Of a stretch of 64,000 nt of DNA, positions 44,849 through 53,922 are shown piece by piece. How positions within the stretch are numbered: the first letter of the stretch is position 1; each line of letters starts with the position of its first letter. Location: NCBI RefSeq assembly GCF_016889705.1, contig NZ_CP069526.1, positions 7,771,001-7,835,000 on the forward strand, read 5' to 3'. The DNA is from Amycolatopsis sp. FDAARGOS 1241. GTDB taxonomy: Bacteria > Actinomycetota > Actinomycetes > Mycobacteriales > Pseudonocardiaceae. The notes under the pieces are model-generated. The model saw only the letters and a list, made by a program, of their open reading frames with translations. It was not told where the DNA came from and searched no databases. Both the position numbers and the translations under genes were made by a program.

Positions 44849-46329
44849 GGGCGCCGTCCACAGTGGACGGTTTTCGCGCCGGTGAGATAAAGGTCACGAC
44901 GGGCGGCGAGGTGGTGGGGGCCGTCCGGGTCGAGCAGGGAGGTCAGGGTTTCGCGATCGTCCGGCGTGAGGTGCTCGCCGCCGAACTCGAAGATGCGGGT
45001 GATGCGGTGGACGACGTAACCCGCCAGCATCGCGGGCCCGGGCGAGGGGTGGTGTACGAGCGCGCCGAACGAGTCGACGTCGGTGAGGCCGGCGTGCTCC
45101 AGTGCTGCAGACCAGCCGTATGGCATCGCGACCGCACCCTCGATGCCTTCGCGCATACCGATGAACCACTCGGCCTGCGCTGCCAGCAGCCGATCTTCGA
45201 GCCCCGGTCGGCCGATACCCAAATCCCAAGGCAGGCAACGAAAATCCAGCCCACCCTCGGCGAGCGCCACCAGCCCGCCCGCCTTGGCGACCTGCGCGAG
45301 AGTCCCCACGGCCGCCTGCTGATCCGGCAAATGGTGCACCACGCGCGACGCCCACACCAGGTCTGCCGCCGGCAAGGACTCCGGGAGCGCCGCATCGGCG
45401 AGGTCACCAAGCACGGTCCGCACCTCGACGCGCCCAGCACCGGCTGAGCCGGCGCCAGCCGCGGACACCAGGCCGGATCCGGAGTCGGCCACACCCGTGC
45501 CAGCCGAACCGGCAGGCGCGTTCCCGGCGTCGGTGTCGAAGCCCTCGGCCACACCCGTAGCAGCCGAACCGGCAAACGCGTCCTCGCCGCTGGCACCAAC
45601 CCCCTCAGCCACACCCGTGCCAGCCGACCCGGCAAACGCGTTCCCGGCGTCGGCGCCAAATTCCTCGGCCACACCCGTGGCAGCCGAACCGGCAGGCGCG
45701 TTCCCGGCGTCGGTGTCGGAGCCCTTAGTCACATCCGTCGCAGCCGACCCGGCAAACGCGTCCTCAGCCCCGGCATCAAGCCTGCCGACCTCAGCCGCCC
45801 CGGCCGAACCGGTAGGTGCGCTCCCAGAGCCGGCGCCAACCCCCTTGGCCACGCCAGTCGCGGCCGAATCGGGAGGCGCGACCGCGTCCGTAGAGCCAAC
45901 CCCGTCGACCGCACCCGTCGCAACAGAACCAGCAGGCGCAATCCCAGCGCCAGAACCGACCCCCGCCGCGCCGACTGCGGATGTGGCAACAGAACCGGTA
46001 GCCGAAGGGCCGCCCTCCACGGCAGCCTTGACCGTTTTCTCGGCTACGGCGAGCAGTCTCGGCGTCGCGTCGACTAGGACGAGGGTGCCGCCGCCGTGGG
46101 AGGCCAGGGCGCGGGCGAAGTGGGTGCTCATTCCGCCGGCGCCGCAGCCGAGGTCGACGATCGTGGCGCCGCGCGGGAGGGCCGCGACGAGGCGGCGGGC
46201 GATCGCCGACTGGGCGCCGGCGTCGAGGGTGTCGGCCGTGCGGAGCTGGGTGAGCCGGTCGGCCCAGTCGATGTGGTCGTGGGTGTGGCTGCGGGAATGG
46301 CTGTGCTTGTGAGCGGACACAACCCTCAT
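44845..46329 (-). CDS. SAM-dependent methyltransferase with ~190-residue repeat insertion
   Basis: A 494-residue class I methyltransferase. Motif I is VDLGCGAGGMSTHFA (residue ~58), motif II LVLVDATPRLLAVAEKT, and after residue 300 motif III/IV VRTVLGDLADAALPE, AADLVWASRVVHHL. Between motif II and III, residues ~107-300 are an Ala/Gly/Ser/Val array of 20-residue repeats (AGSAATGVAEGFDTDAGNAP type) that interrupts the Rossmann fold. The N-terminus is His-rich (HKHSHSRSHTHDH), a possible metal-binding tail. Without the insert it would be about 300 residues, the usual size. Substrate unknown. Coupled to the zinc-ribbon gene. Confidence 0.85.
   Translation of the reverse strand: MRVVSAHKHSHSRSHTHDHIDWADRLTQLRTADTLDAGAQSAIARRLVAALPRGATIVDLGCGAGGMSTHFARALASHGGGTLVLVDATPRLLAVAEKTVKAAVEGGPSATGSVATSAVGAAGVGSGAGIAPAGSVATGAVDGVGSTDAVAPPDSAATGVAKGVGAGSGSAPTGSAGAAEVGRLDAGAEDAFAGSAATDVTKGSDTDAGNAPAGSAATGVAEEFGADAGNAFAGSAGTGVAEGVGASGEDAFAGSAATGVAEGFDTDAGNAPAGSAGTGVADSGSGLVSAAGAGSAGAGRVEVRTVLGDLADAALPESLPAADLVWASRVVHHLPDQQAAVGTLAQVAKAGGLVALAEGGLDFRCLPWDLGIGRPGLEDRLLAAQAEWFIGMREGIEGAVAMPYGWSAALEHAGLTDVDSFGALVHHPSPGPAMLAGYVVHRITRIFEFGGEHLTPDDRETLTSLLDPDGPHHLAARRDLYLTGAKTVHCGRRP
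45488..46007 (-). repeat. In-frame minisatellite, exact 60-bp period
   Basis: GCCACACCCGT.GCAGCCGA.CCGGCA..CGCGT (plus strand) recurs every 60 bases from 45488 to about 45910, more worn to about 46007; eight to nine units. The best copies (45488, 45548, 45608, 45668) differ at few sites. The unit is 20 codons, so the frame is kept. Confidence 0.88.
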
Positions 46330-46391
46330 TCAACACCCGGCCGTCGCCGCTGAAATGGCGGCCGCGCGGTGAACTCCGTGCAAATTCGAGG

Positions 46392-46432
46392 AAAAAGCCG
46401 GAGAGCCGGCCACCGAAGTGACCGGCCCTCCG
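46392..46432 (-). terminator. Terminator of the whiB7 operon
   Basis: Minus-strand hairpin GGAGGGCCGGTCAC - TTCG - GTGGCCGGCTCTCC with small mismatches, followed by GGCTTTTT. It lies directly after the 85-residue gene. Confidence 0.75.
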
Positions 46433-46438
46433 TGCGCA

Positions 46439-46696
46439 TCAGTCCTGGAACCGGCGCGACCGGTCGGCCGCCCACCGGGCGACGCGGGCCCACCGGCGCG
46501 CGGCGCGTGCGCGACGCCAAGGGCGTTGCCCTTGCACTGCTTCCTCCAGATCCCGTATTCGGGCCCTGGACAGTTCTTCGTGAAGCAACATTTCGCTGGT
46601 CTCCTGAGTGTCGTTCTGCTGTGGAAGCGGCTGCGCGCGATCCGGTTCGCGGGTGCGCGCCTCGTAATCGCGGATGGTGATCAGCTCGACGGTCAT
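46439..46696 (-). CDS. Small protein translationally coupled to whiB7
   Basis: An 85-residue protein whose ATG overlaps the whiB7 stop (ATGA). It has an acidic-to-mixed N-terminal half (MTVELITIRDYEARTREPD), a Glu-rich helix (ETSEMLLHEELSRARIRDLEEA) that could form a coiled coil, and a very basic C-terminus (RPWRRARAARRWARVARWAADRSRRFQD). The basic tail suggests nucleic acid or ribosome contact. A terminator follows at once, so whiB7 and this gene form the whole transcript. Function unknown. Confidence 0.7.
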   Translation of the reverse strand: MTVELITIRDYEARTREPDRAQPLPQQNDTQETSEMLLHEELSRARIRDLEEAVQGQRPWRRARAARRWARVARWAADRSRRFQD

Positions 46697-47037
46697 GCGG
46701 CGGCGCTCCCGGCAGCGGCAGCGGGCTCGAGTGCGGCGTTCTTGCGCGGACGGCCACGAGGCCGCTTCCGCGCGATGACGACACCGCGCTCGAAGATCTC
46801 GCCACCCCAGACCCCCCACGGCTCACGCCGGGCAAGGGCACCCGCGAGGCAGGCCTCGCGGACGGGGCAGTCGGCGCACAGGGACTTGGCGCGCTCGAGC
46901 TCGGCCGGCGACTCGGCGAACCAGAGGTCTGCGTCGCGGGAACGGCAGGGCAGCTCGAGCTCGGGGGCGGCGACCCCGTCGAGCAGGTCGCCGATACCGA
47001 GGTCGAACCCCTCGGCGAAGGCGATGGCGGACGACAT
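46693..47037 (-). CDS. whiB7: WhiB7 redox-type transcription factor, antibiotic-stress regulator
   Basis: Wbl protein that binds the primary sigma factor and activates intrinsic resistance genes on ribosome stress. The 114-residue protein has the four Fe-S cysteines C31, C54, C57, C63, the turn GVWGGE (75-80), and an AT-hook KRPRGRPRK (91-99) that is diagnostic of WhiB7 among Wbl proteins. ATG 47037 has AGAGGAG seven bases upstream; upstream in-frame ATGs lie before that site. A long leader with uORF and attenuator precedes it. The neighbours uvrD2 and the ABC1 kinase match the mycobacterial locus. Confidence 0.95.
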   Translation of the reverse strand: MSSAIAFAEGFDLGIGDLLDGVAAPELELPCRSRDADLWFAESPAELERAKSLCADCPVREACLAGALARREPWGVWGGEIFERGVVIARKRPRGRPRKNAALEPAAAAGSAAA

Positions 47038-47117
47038 TTCCGTGCTCCTCTTCATCGTTGCGGTGGTTTTCGAACTGTCGATCGAACTGGACAACTTGTT
47101 CCTCGGGTTGTGCAGCC

Positions 47118-47166
47118 AAAAAACACGAAGGCCGCGGATCCGGTTACCGGTTCCGCGGCCTTCGTG
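47118..47166 (-). terminator. Intrinsic terminator (attenuator) in the whiB7 leader
   Basis: Minus strand: a perfect 14-bp stem CACGAAGGCCGCGG (47153-47166 pairing with 47124-47137), 15-base loop, then T6 (47118-47123). It lies 81 bp upstream of the whiB7 start and inside its leader, so it must be passed for expression. A smaller hairpin TCCTGAC-CTA-GTCAGGA sits just upstream at about 47177-47193, overlapping the end of the uORF. Confidence 0.88.
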
Positions 47167-47186
47167 AGCCTCGTGTCCTGACTAGG

Positions 47187-47447
47187 TCAGGAACTTCGCT
47201 CCCGTAGCGACAACGGAACACGGAACTGCTTGATGGTCGGCAGATCGACATCGACCTGCGGGTACGCGCCAACGAAGGCAGCGTTGGCCAGGGTGACCTC
47301 GACCGAGGCCCACGTACGCTCGTCGACCCGGCGAACTCCACCGAGGTGAGCACTCGTGGACACACCGGTGCCCTGGCGCGAAGCGGGAATGAGTCCGCAG
47401 CCGGACAGACCGGTGCCAGGGTTCGTGAGCGTCATGTTGCAGATCAT
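47187..47447 (-). CDS. Candidate leader ORF (uORF) of whiB7
   Basis: An 86-codon frame from ATG 47447 (MICNMTLTNPGTGL) to TGA at 47187, ending 20 bases before the attenuator stem. AAAGGTGG lies about 10 bases upstream of the ATG. An in-frame ATG at 47507 would give 106 codons. No homology is recognised; the arrangement uORF-then-terminator matches known ribosome-mediated attenuation of whiB7 genes. Which start is used, and whether a shorter frame acts instead, is not settled by the sequence. Confidence 0.5.
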   Translation of the reverse strand: MICNMTLTNPGTGLSGCGLIPASRQGTGVSTSAHLGGVRRVDERTWASVEVTLANAAFVGAYPQVDVDLPTIKQFRVPLSLRERSS

Positions 47448-47545
47448 TTCACCGGCACCACCTTTCGCTGTCCGGACGTTGCCGCACCGGGCGGCACTCG
47501 TCAACATGGATCCCCAGACCGGGCTCTTCCCACCCGGGTACGTGC

Positions 47546-47582
47546 AGGTTATTGCCCCTGCGAGACGGGGGCAACTCATTTT
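47546..47582 (-). promoter_or_regulatory. WhiB7-autoregulated promoter
   Basis: Minus strand: AAAAT (47578-47582), three bases, TTGCCC as -35 (47569-47574), 17-base spacer, TAACCT as -10 (47546-47551). The AT-rich tract three bases upstream of -35 is the known WhiB7-SigA promoter signature. Predicted transcript start near 47539, giving a leader of about 500 nt. Confidence 0.8.
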
Positions 47583-47657
47583 CCCGAAAACTCGCCGAAG
47601 CTACGAAGATCGCGTTGGAGCAGCGGGTTCGCCGCATCGATCAGGGTGCGGACGCGG

Positions 47658-49748
47658 TCAAGACCGCATCGTCGAGCGGACCACGTCGAGCACCTCCGCG
47701 CCGAAGCGTTCGAGCTTCGTCGCGCCGATGCCGGAGATCGACACGAGCGCTCCGTCGTCGGTCGGTCGCTGTTCGGCGATCGCCATCAGCGTCGCGTCCG
47801 TGAACACCACGAACGCCGGCACCTTCAGCTCCCGCGAACGCTCACCACGCCACGTCTTCAGCTTCTCGAGGAGTTCTTCGTCCACTGTGGACGGGCACTT
47901 CGAGCACCGTCCCAGCTTCACCTCCATCGTCTGCAGCAGCGGCCCGCCGCAAAGCCGGCAACGCGCGACCTTCGTGCCCGCCGGCGACGCCTGGTGTGAC
48001 CGCGCGACGCGGGCCGCCGGGTGGTCCTCCGGGATCAACCCGTAGAGGAACCGGCTGCGCCGCCGGTTGCGCCGGCCGCCCGGGGTGCGCGACAGCGACC
48101 ACGACAGCGACAGGTGCTCGCGCGCCCGCGTGACGCCGACGTAGAACAGCCGGCGCTCCTCTTCGATGGCCGCGTCGTCGCCGTCGGCGTGGAGGATCGG
48201 CATCGTGCCCTCGGACAGGCCGACGAGGAACACCGCATCCCACTCCAGGCCCTTCGCCGCGTGCAGCGACGCCAGCGTGACCCCCTCGACCGTCGGCGGG
48301 TGCTGGGCCGCCGCGCGCTGGTCGAGTTCGGCGACCAGCCGCGGGAGGTCGGCGTCCTCGACGGCCGCCGAAAGCTCCTCGGCCAGCTCCACCAGCGCGA
48401 GCAGCGCGTCCCACCGCTCCTTCGCCGCGCCGCCCGCCGGCGGCTGCTCGGTGAGGCCGACGCGCGCGAGCACCGAGCGGACTGTCGTGACCAGGTCAGC
48501 CCCGGCGGGATCGCCGGACGCGACGCGCAGCGCCGACATCGCCTGCCGCACCTCGGCGCGCGCGAAGAACCGTTCGCCGCCGCGGACGAGGTACGGGATG
48601 CCGGCTTCGGTGAGCGCCTGCTCGTAAGCCTCCGACTGCGCGTTGACGCGGAACAGCACCGCGATCTCGCTCGCCGCCACTCCCCCGTCGAGCAGCTCGC
48701 GCACGCGCCGCGCGACGGCCGAGGCCTCCGCGGACTCGTCGTCGTACTCGGCGAACCGCGGCTCTGGCCCGGACTGCCGCTGGCCGACGAGCTTCAGCCG
48801 CGAGCCCGCCGGTCGCCCGCGCGCGGCGCCGATCACCCGGTTCGCGAGCGCGACGACCTCGGGTGTCGACCGGTAGTCGCGCTCGAGACGCACGACGGTG
48901 GCCTCGGGGAAGCGCCGCGTGAACTCCAGCAGCGGTCGCGGCGAAGCGCCGCCGAACGAGTAGATGGTCTGGTTCGCGTCGCCGACGACGGTGAGGTCGT
49001 CGCGGCCGCCGAGCCACGCGTCGAGCAGCCGCTGCTGCAACGGCGTGACGTCCTGGTACTCGTCGACCACGAAGCAGCGATAGCGGTCGCGGAACTCCGT
49101 CGCGACGGCCTCGTGCTCTTCGAGTACTGCCGTGGTGTGCAGCAGGAGGTCGTCGAAGTCGAGGACCTGCGCGGAATTCTTGAGCTCTTCGTACAGCCGG
49201 TAGACCTGCGCGACCTGGGCGACCGGCGCCGGGGTGTCGCGCTGCGTGCGCGCCGCGACGGCCGGGTAGTCGTCCGGCGACACGAGCGACGCCTTGCTCC
49301 ACTCGATCTCGCTCGCGAGGTCGCGCAGCACCTCGACCTCCGTGCTCAGCCGCGCGCGCTGGGCGGCCTGCGCGACGAGCCGCATTTTGTTGTCGACGAG
49401 GTCCCACGGCCGGTCGCCGACCACGCGCGGCCAGAAGTAGCGCAGCTGCCGGCGCGCGGCGGCGTGGAACGTGAGCGCCTGCGCGGCGTCGACGCCCAGA
49501 CCGCGCAGCCGCGTGCGCATCTCGCCCGCCGCGCGCGCGGTGAACGTGACGGCGAGCACCTGCCCGGCCGCGACGTGACCCGACCTGACCAGGTGCGCGA
49601 TGCGGTGGGTGATCGTTCGCGTCTTGCCCGTCCCGGCGCCGGCGAGGACGCAGACGGGTCCGCGCGGCGCGGCGGCGGCGGCACGTTGCTCGGGGTCGAG
49701 CCCGTCCAGGAGGCTCGGACGGCTCTTCGGAGACGATGCGCTTGCCAC
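47658..49748 (-). CDS. uvrD2: ATP-dependent DNA helicase UvrD2
   Basis: Superfamily I 3'-5' helicase, 696 residues. Walker [14 protein letters not shown], motif Ia [11 protein letters not shown], motif [11 protein letters not shown], motif [16 protein letters not shown], motif [14 protein letters not shown], motif [15 protein letters not shown]. The C-terminal part has the four-Cys element CRLCGG...CSKC and an HRDC domain ([20 protein letters not shown] ... ISGIG), the UvrD2 hallmark. I place the start at GTG 49748 (VASASSPKS), with GAGG eight bases upstream. Divergent from the DUF4191 gene. Confidence 0.95.
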   Translation of the reverse strand: MASASSPKSRPSLLDGLDPEQRAAAAAPRGPVCVLAGAGTGKTRTITHRIAHLVRSGHVAAGQVLAVTFTARAAGEMRTRLRGLGVDAAQALTFHAAARRQLRYFWPRVVGDRPWDLVDNKMRLVAQAAQRARLSTEVEVLRDLASEIEWSKASLVSPDDYPAVAARTQRDTPAPVAQVAQVYRLYEELKNSAQVLDFDDLLLHTTAVLEEHEAVATEFRDRYRCFVVDEYQDVTPLQQRLLDAWLGGRDDLTVVGDANQTIYSFGGASPRPLLEFTRRFPEATVVRLERDYRSTPEVVALANRVIGAARGRPAGSRLKLVGQRQSGPEPRFAEYDDESAEASAVARRVRELLDGGVAASEIAVLFRVNAQSEAYEQALTEAGIPYLVRGGERFFARAEVRQAMSALRVASGDPAGADLVTTVRSVLARVGLTEQPPAGGAAKERWDALLALVELAEELSAAVEDADLPRLVAELDQRAAAQHPPTVEGVTLASLHAAKGLEWDAVFLVGLSEGTMPILHADGDDAAIEEERRLFYVGVTRAREHLSLSWSLSRTPGGRRNRRRSRFLYGLIPEDHPAARVARSHQASPAGTKVARCRLCGGPLLQTMEVKLGRCSKCPSTVDEELLEKLKTWRGERSRELKVPAFVVFTDATLMAIAEQRPTDDGALVSISGIGATKLERFGAEVLDVVRSTMRS

Positions 49749-49812
49749 CCCGCGATCCTCGCAGAGGGGGCCGACGGATTCGTGGCAGGGCACGCGGCCG
49801 TATCCTGGTTAA

Positions 49813-50541
49813 ATGGCGGGTAAGCAGGACAAGGAAGCGGCCAAGCAGGCCAAGGCGGAGAAGCGCGCGGCAGGCAAGGCCCGGCGCGGTCAGCTCTTCG
49901 AGGCGTTCAAGATGCAACGCCGCGAAGACCCGATGCTGATTCCTTGGATGGTCGGCTCCATCGTGGTCGTCGCCGGCCTGCTGTTCGGCGTCGGGTTCAT
50001 CTTCAACATGCAGTGGGCGCTGCTGCCGCTGGGCATCGTCCTCGGGGTACTGCTCGCCGTGATCATCTTCGGCCGCCGCGTGCAGAAGACGGTGTACACG
50101 AAGGCCGACGGCCAGCCCGGCGCGGGCGCCTGGGCGCTGGAGAACATGCGTGGCAGCTGGCGCGTGACACCCACCGTCGCCGCGACGACACAGCTCGACG
50201 CCGTGCACCGCGTGCTGGGCGCGCCCGGCGTGATCCTCGTGGCGGAGGGTGTGCCGCACCGCGTGAAGACCCTGCTGGCGCAGGAGAAGAAGCGCGTGTC
50301 GCGCCTCATCGGCGACACCCCGATCTACGACTTCACCATCGGCAACGACGCCAACGAGGTGCCGCTCAAGAAGCTGCAGAGCACGCTGATGAAGCTGCCC
50401 CGTAACCTCAAGCCCCCGCAGGTCGACGCTCTCGAGGCCAAGCTCGCCGCCCTCGGCAACCGCGGCGCGGCCATGCCCAAGGGCCCCATGCCTGCGGGCG
50501 CGAAGATGCGCAACGTGCAGCGGACGATCCGCCGACGCTGA
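49813..50541 (+). CDS. DUF4191 family membrane protein
   Basis: A 242-residue protein (Rv2219 type). A Lys/Ala-rich cytoplasmic start (KQDKEAAKQAKAEKRA) is followed by two membrane helices (IPWMVGSIVVVAGLLFGVGFIF and WALLPLGIVLGVLLAVIIFG, residues ~43-92) and a soluble domain (GVILVAEGVPHRVKTLLAQEKKRVSRLIGDTPIYDF). In mycobacteria it lies directly before an RDD gene and glnA1; here an IS30 relic separates them. Function unknown. ATG 49813. Confidence 0.92.
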   Translation: MAGKQDKEAAKQAKAEKRAAGKARRGQLFEAFKMQRREDPMLIPWMVGSIVVVAGLLFGVGFIFNMQWALLPLGIVLGVLLAVIIFGRRVQKTVYTKADGQPGAGAWALENMRGSWRVTPTVAATTQLDAVHRVLGAPGVILVAEGVPHRVKTLLAQEKKRVSRLIGDTPIYDFTIGNDANEVPLKKLQSTLMKLPRNLKPPQVDALEAKLAALGNRGAAMPKGPMPAGAKMRNVQRTIRRR

Positions 50542-50566
50542 GCTGAGGTTTCCGCCGCTTTCGAAG

Positions 50567-50598
50567 AGGCCTCCGGGGTTGGTTCCCCGGGGGCCTTT
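50567..50598 (+). terminator. Intrinsic terminator after DUF4191 gene
   Basis: AGGCCTCCGGGG - TTGGTT - CCCCGGGGGCC followed by TTTT, 26 bp after the stop. Confidence 0.8.
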
Positions 50599-50659
50599 TG
50601 GTGTCGGGGGTGGCTGTGGTGGCTTGGTTTCGGGGCTCCGGGTGGCCTGCGGACGGAAG

Positions 50660-50690
50660 CTGTCCACAGCGTCAGCGAGTTGTGGACAAC
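50660..50690. promoter_or_regulatory. Pair of DnaA-box-like sites
   Basis: CTGTCCACA at 50660-50668 and the inverted TTGTGGACAA at 50680-50689 (with flanks, GAGTTG..CAACTC) in non-coding DNA. Confidence 0.45.
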
Positions 50691-50771
50691 TCAGCGCTCA
50701 AGTCGGCCTGACCACGGGTTTTGCCGGGGGCGGCCGATAGAATGGACGTGGGGACGCCCCCCTTGGGAGGG

Positions 50772-50841
50772 CGGGGGCTGCGTCCCGGCGGGGGCTGCGT
50801 CCCGGCGGGGGCTGCGTCCCGGCGACGGCTGCGTCCCGGCG
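50772..50841 (+). repeat. 17-bp tandem repeat, about four copies
   Basis: GGGGCTGCGTCCCGGCG repeats head to tail, three copies near perfect and a fourth with ACGG for GGGG. It lies at the left border of the IS30 relic. Confidence 0.8.
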
Positions 50842-50899
50842 AAGGTCGCGATCGAGCCTCGGGTAGTGGATCTCGAGATCCTGATCGGTGTGGCCGGGC

Positions 50900-51640
50900 T
50901 GTGCGGGAGGAACGAAGGACCTGCGGTGCGCTGGGGAGCTCGGGTCCAGGCATTTGGGCACCAGGAAAGCGGGCCGCCGGGTCGGGATCACGGCCGGAGG
51001 GCGAAACGCTCGCGGGCCGCTGCGGCGCCGACGGTTCCGGCATCGGTGTCGTCGCGGTTCCTTGAGCCTGCACGAGCGGATCCTGATCGCCGACCGGGGT
51101 CTGTCAGCTCGGGAGCATCACTGCGGGCGATCGCCGCCTGGCTGCGGCGTGCGGTCTCCACGATCACCCGGGAGCCGCACCGCAACCGGCAACCCGATGG
51201 CAACAACGCCCAGCCGCATGCCGCCCATCAGCTGGCCACCGATCTGGAGCCGCGGCGGTCGTTCACGATGGGCCAGCAGCTGCTGGAGTCCGCAGCAGAT
51301 CATCCGCTGCCTGCGCTTTGATCGCCCTGATGGCCCGGACCGGCACGTGACCTGCGAACCGATCTACCCCGCCCTCTACCGTCCAGGCCCGAGGTGGCCA
51401 GCTGGCTGACTGGAGGATCGCGCGCCGGCCCCGCACGCGCGCGGATCAGCCGCGAGCGTAGATGCGATCGAGACGCTGATCGGCGACGAGCAGGACATCG
51501 CCGCCGCCGAACTCGAGCGCGACCGCAGCCGAACGCATGACACAGTGACTCACCACCGATCAGCAATCGTGGTGCAACCAACGCTGGAAACCGCCGGCGG
51601 GCGAAGCTGTGTCCCGGCAAGGCGAAGACACGCGAGAACC
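50900..51640 (+). pseudogene. Degraded IS30-family transposase
   Basis: Fragments in shifting frames match the IS30 N-terminal region: SLHERILIADRG near 51060, then in another frame SLRAIAAWLRRAVSTITRE and RNRQPDG near 51115-51200, and a later piece EPIYPALYRPG near 51360 that resembles the family's HETIYxALYxQGRG. No complete DDE set or terminal inverted repeat is visible. Base composition is less GC-rich than its surroundings. It is an old insertion between DUF4191 and RDD genes. Confidence 0.75.
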
Positions 51641-51691
51641 CAGCAACAACCAGACCAGCCGAACGGCCGGCCACCGAAGCCAGGGCAGAAC

Positions 51692-52165
51692 TCAGCGCAT
51701 CCGGATGACGACAGTGCCGGTCACCCGGTCCAGCCAGCTACGCCCGTCCGCGTTCCGCACCAGAGCCGGCACGATCACGATGGTCAGGACCATCCGCACG
51801 ATCGCCCGCCAGGGCCCCACCATCGAGCCCCCGTCGAGGCGGGCGACGCGGATGCCGGTGGCCGCCATGCCGGCGGTGAAGCCGAAGAAGGTCACCGGGA
51901 CGGTCGTGATGACGGCCCACACGACGCCGGCCCACCAGTTGAACGTCTGCATGGCCGCGACGTCCTGCAGGTCGTAGCGGACGAAGAGCGTGGTGATGAG
52001 GCCGGCGACCACCAGGTCGACCACGAGGCCCAGCAGGCGCGAGCCGAAGCCCGCGACGGAGCCGACGCCGGATTCGGGCAGGCCGAACGCTTCACCGGGC
52101 CACTTGGGCGCGGTCTGACCGCCGGTGCCGGTGCCCGGCAGCCACTCGCCCGTCCATCTCGCCAC
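51692..52165 (-). CDS. RDD family membrane protein
   Basis: A 157-residue protein (Rv2219A type) with an N-terminal soluble stretch, then the RDD core: GFGSRLLGLVVDLVVAGLITTLFV, WWAGVVWAVITTVPVTFFGFTAGM, and ARLDGG..GPWRAIVRMVLTIVIVPALV; three helices. Start GTG 52165 (VARWTGEWLPG) fits relatives; an upstream extension is not credible. It is divergent from glnA and shares the control region with the GlnR-type sites. Function unknown; some RDD proteins act in ion exchange. Confidence 0.88.
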   Translation of the reverse strand: MARWTGEWLPGTGTGGQTAPKWPGEAFGLPESGVGSVAGFGSRLLGLVVDLVVAGLITTLFVRYDLQDVAAMQTFNWWAGVVWAVITTVPVTFFGFTAGMAATGIRVARLDGGSMVGPWRAIVRMVLTIVIVPALVRNADGRSWLDRVTGTVVIRMR

Positions 52166-52232
52166 CCGTCCAGGGTATGCCGGTGGCGTGGGACACATCC
52201 GCCCTGGTCGGATAGGGGTGGCGCGCCACCCG

Positions 52233-52270
52233 TTAACACCGGCGAAACACACGGGTGACGGTCGGGCAAC
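52233..52270. promoter_or_regulatory. Putative GlnR operator upstream of glnA
   Basis: Four half-sites in perfect 11-bp phase: TTAAC (52233-52237), GAAAC (52244-52248), GTGAC (52255-52259), GCAAC (52266-52270), each separated by six bases. This matches the actinobacterial GlnR box (nTnAC-n6-GaAAC) twice over, with one mismatch in the last half-site. It lies 70 bp before glnA. Confidence 0.75.
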
Positions 52271-52339
52271 ACCGCGCTCTTAGCGTGAGCCGAAGAGAGT
52301 AAAGCCGAGCGAGCTCTATCGAAGAAGGAGTCACCGAGG

Positions 52340-53764
<1,425 letters not shown>

Positions 53765-53860
53765 TCGGCGCGGGGCTCCGACCAGGCGGTTCGCCGGTCA
53801 GAGCCCCGGCCAGGCCGGCACCGGGCCGTGACGGCCGGCGGGTGGCGGCCCGCAAGACAC

Positions 53861-53906
53861 GGGACGGCGGTCGAGGGGAAAACCCCGACCGCCGTCCCGA
53901 TTTTTT
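53861..53906 (+). terminator. Strong intrinsic terminator after glnA
   Basis: GGGACGGCGGTCG(A)GGGG and its complement (53883-53898) with an AAAA loop and T6 at 53901-53906, 97 bp after the glnA stop. Confidence 0.9.
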
Positions 53907-53922
53907 GTGGATTCGGCGGTCG

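Noticed and set aside
47346..48045. Plus-strand frames over the whiB7 leader and uvrD2 3' end
   Set aside because: No domain or ribosome site; the minus strand carries a promoter, attenuator and helicase gene there.
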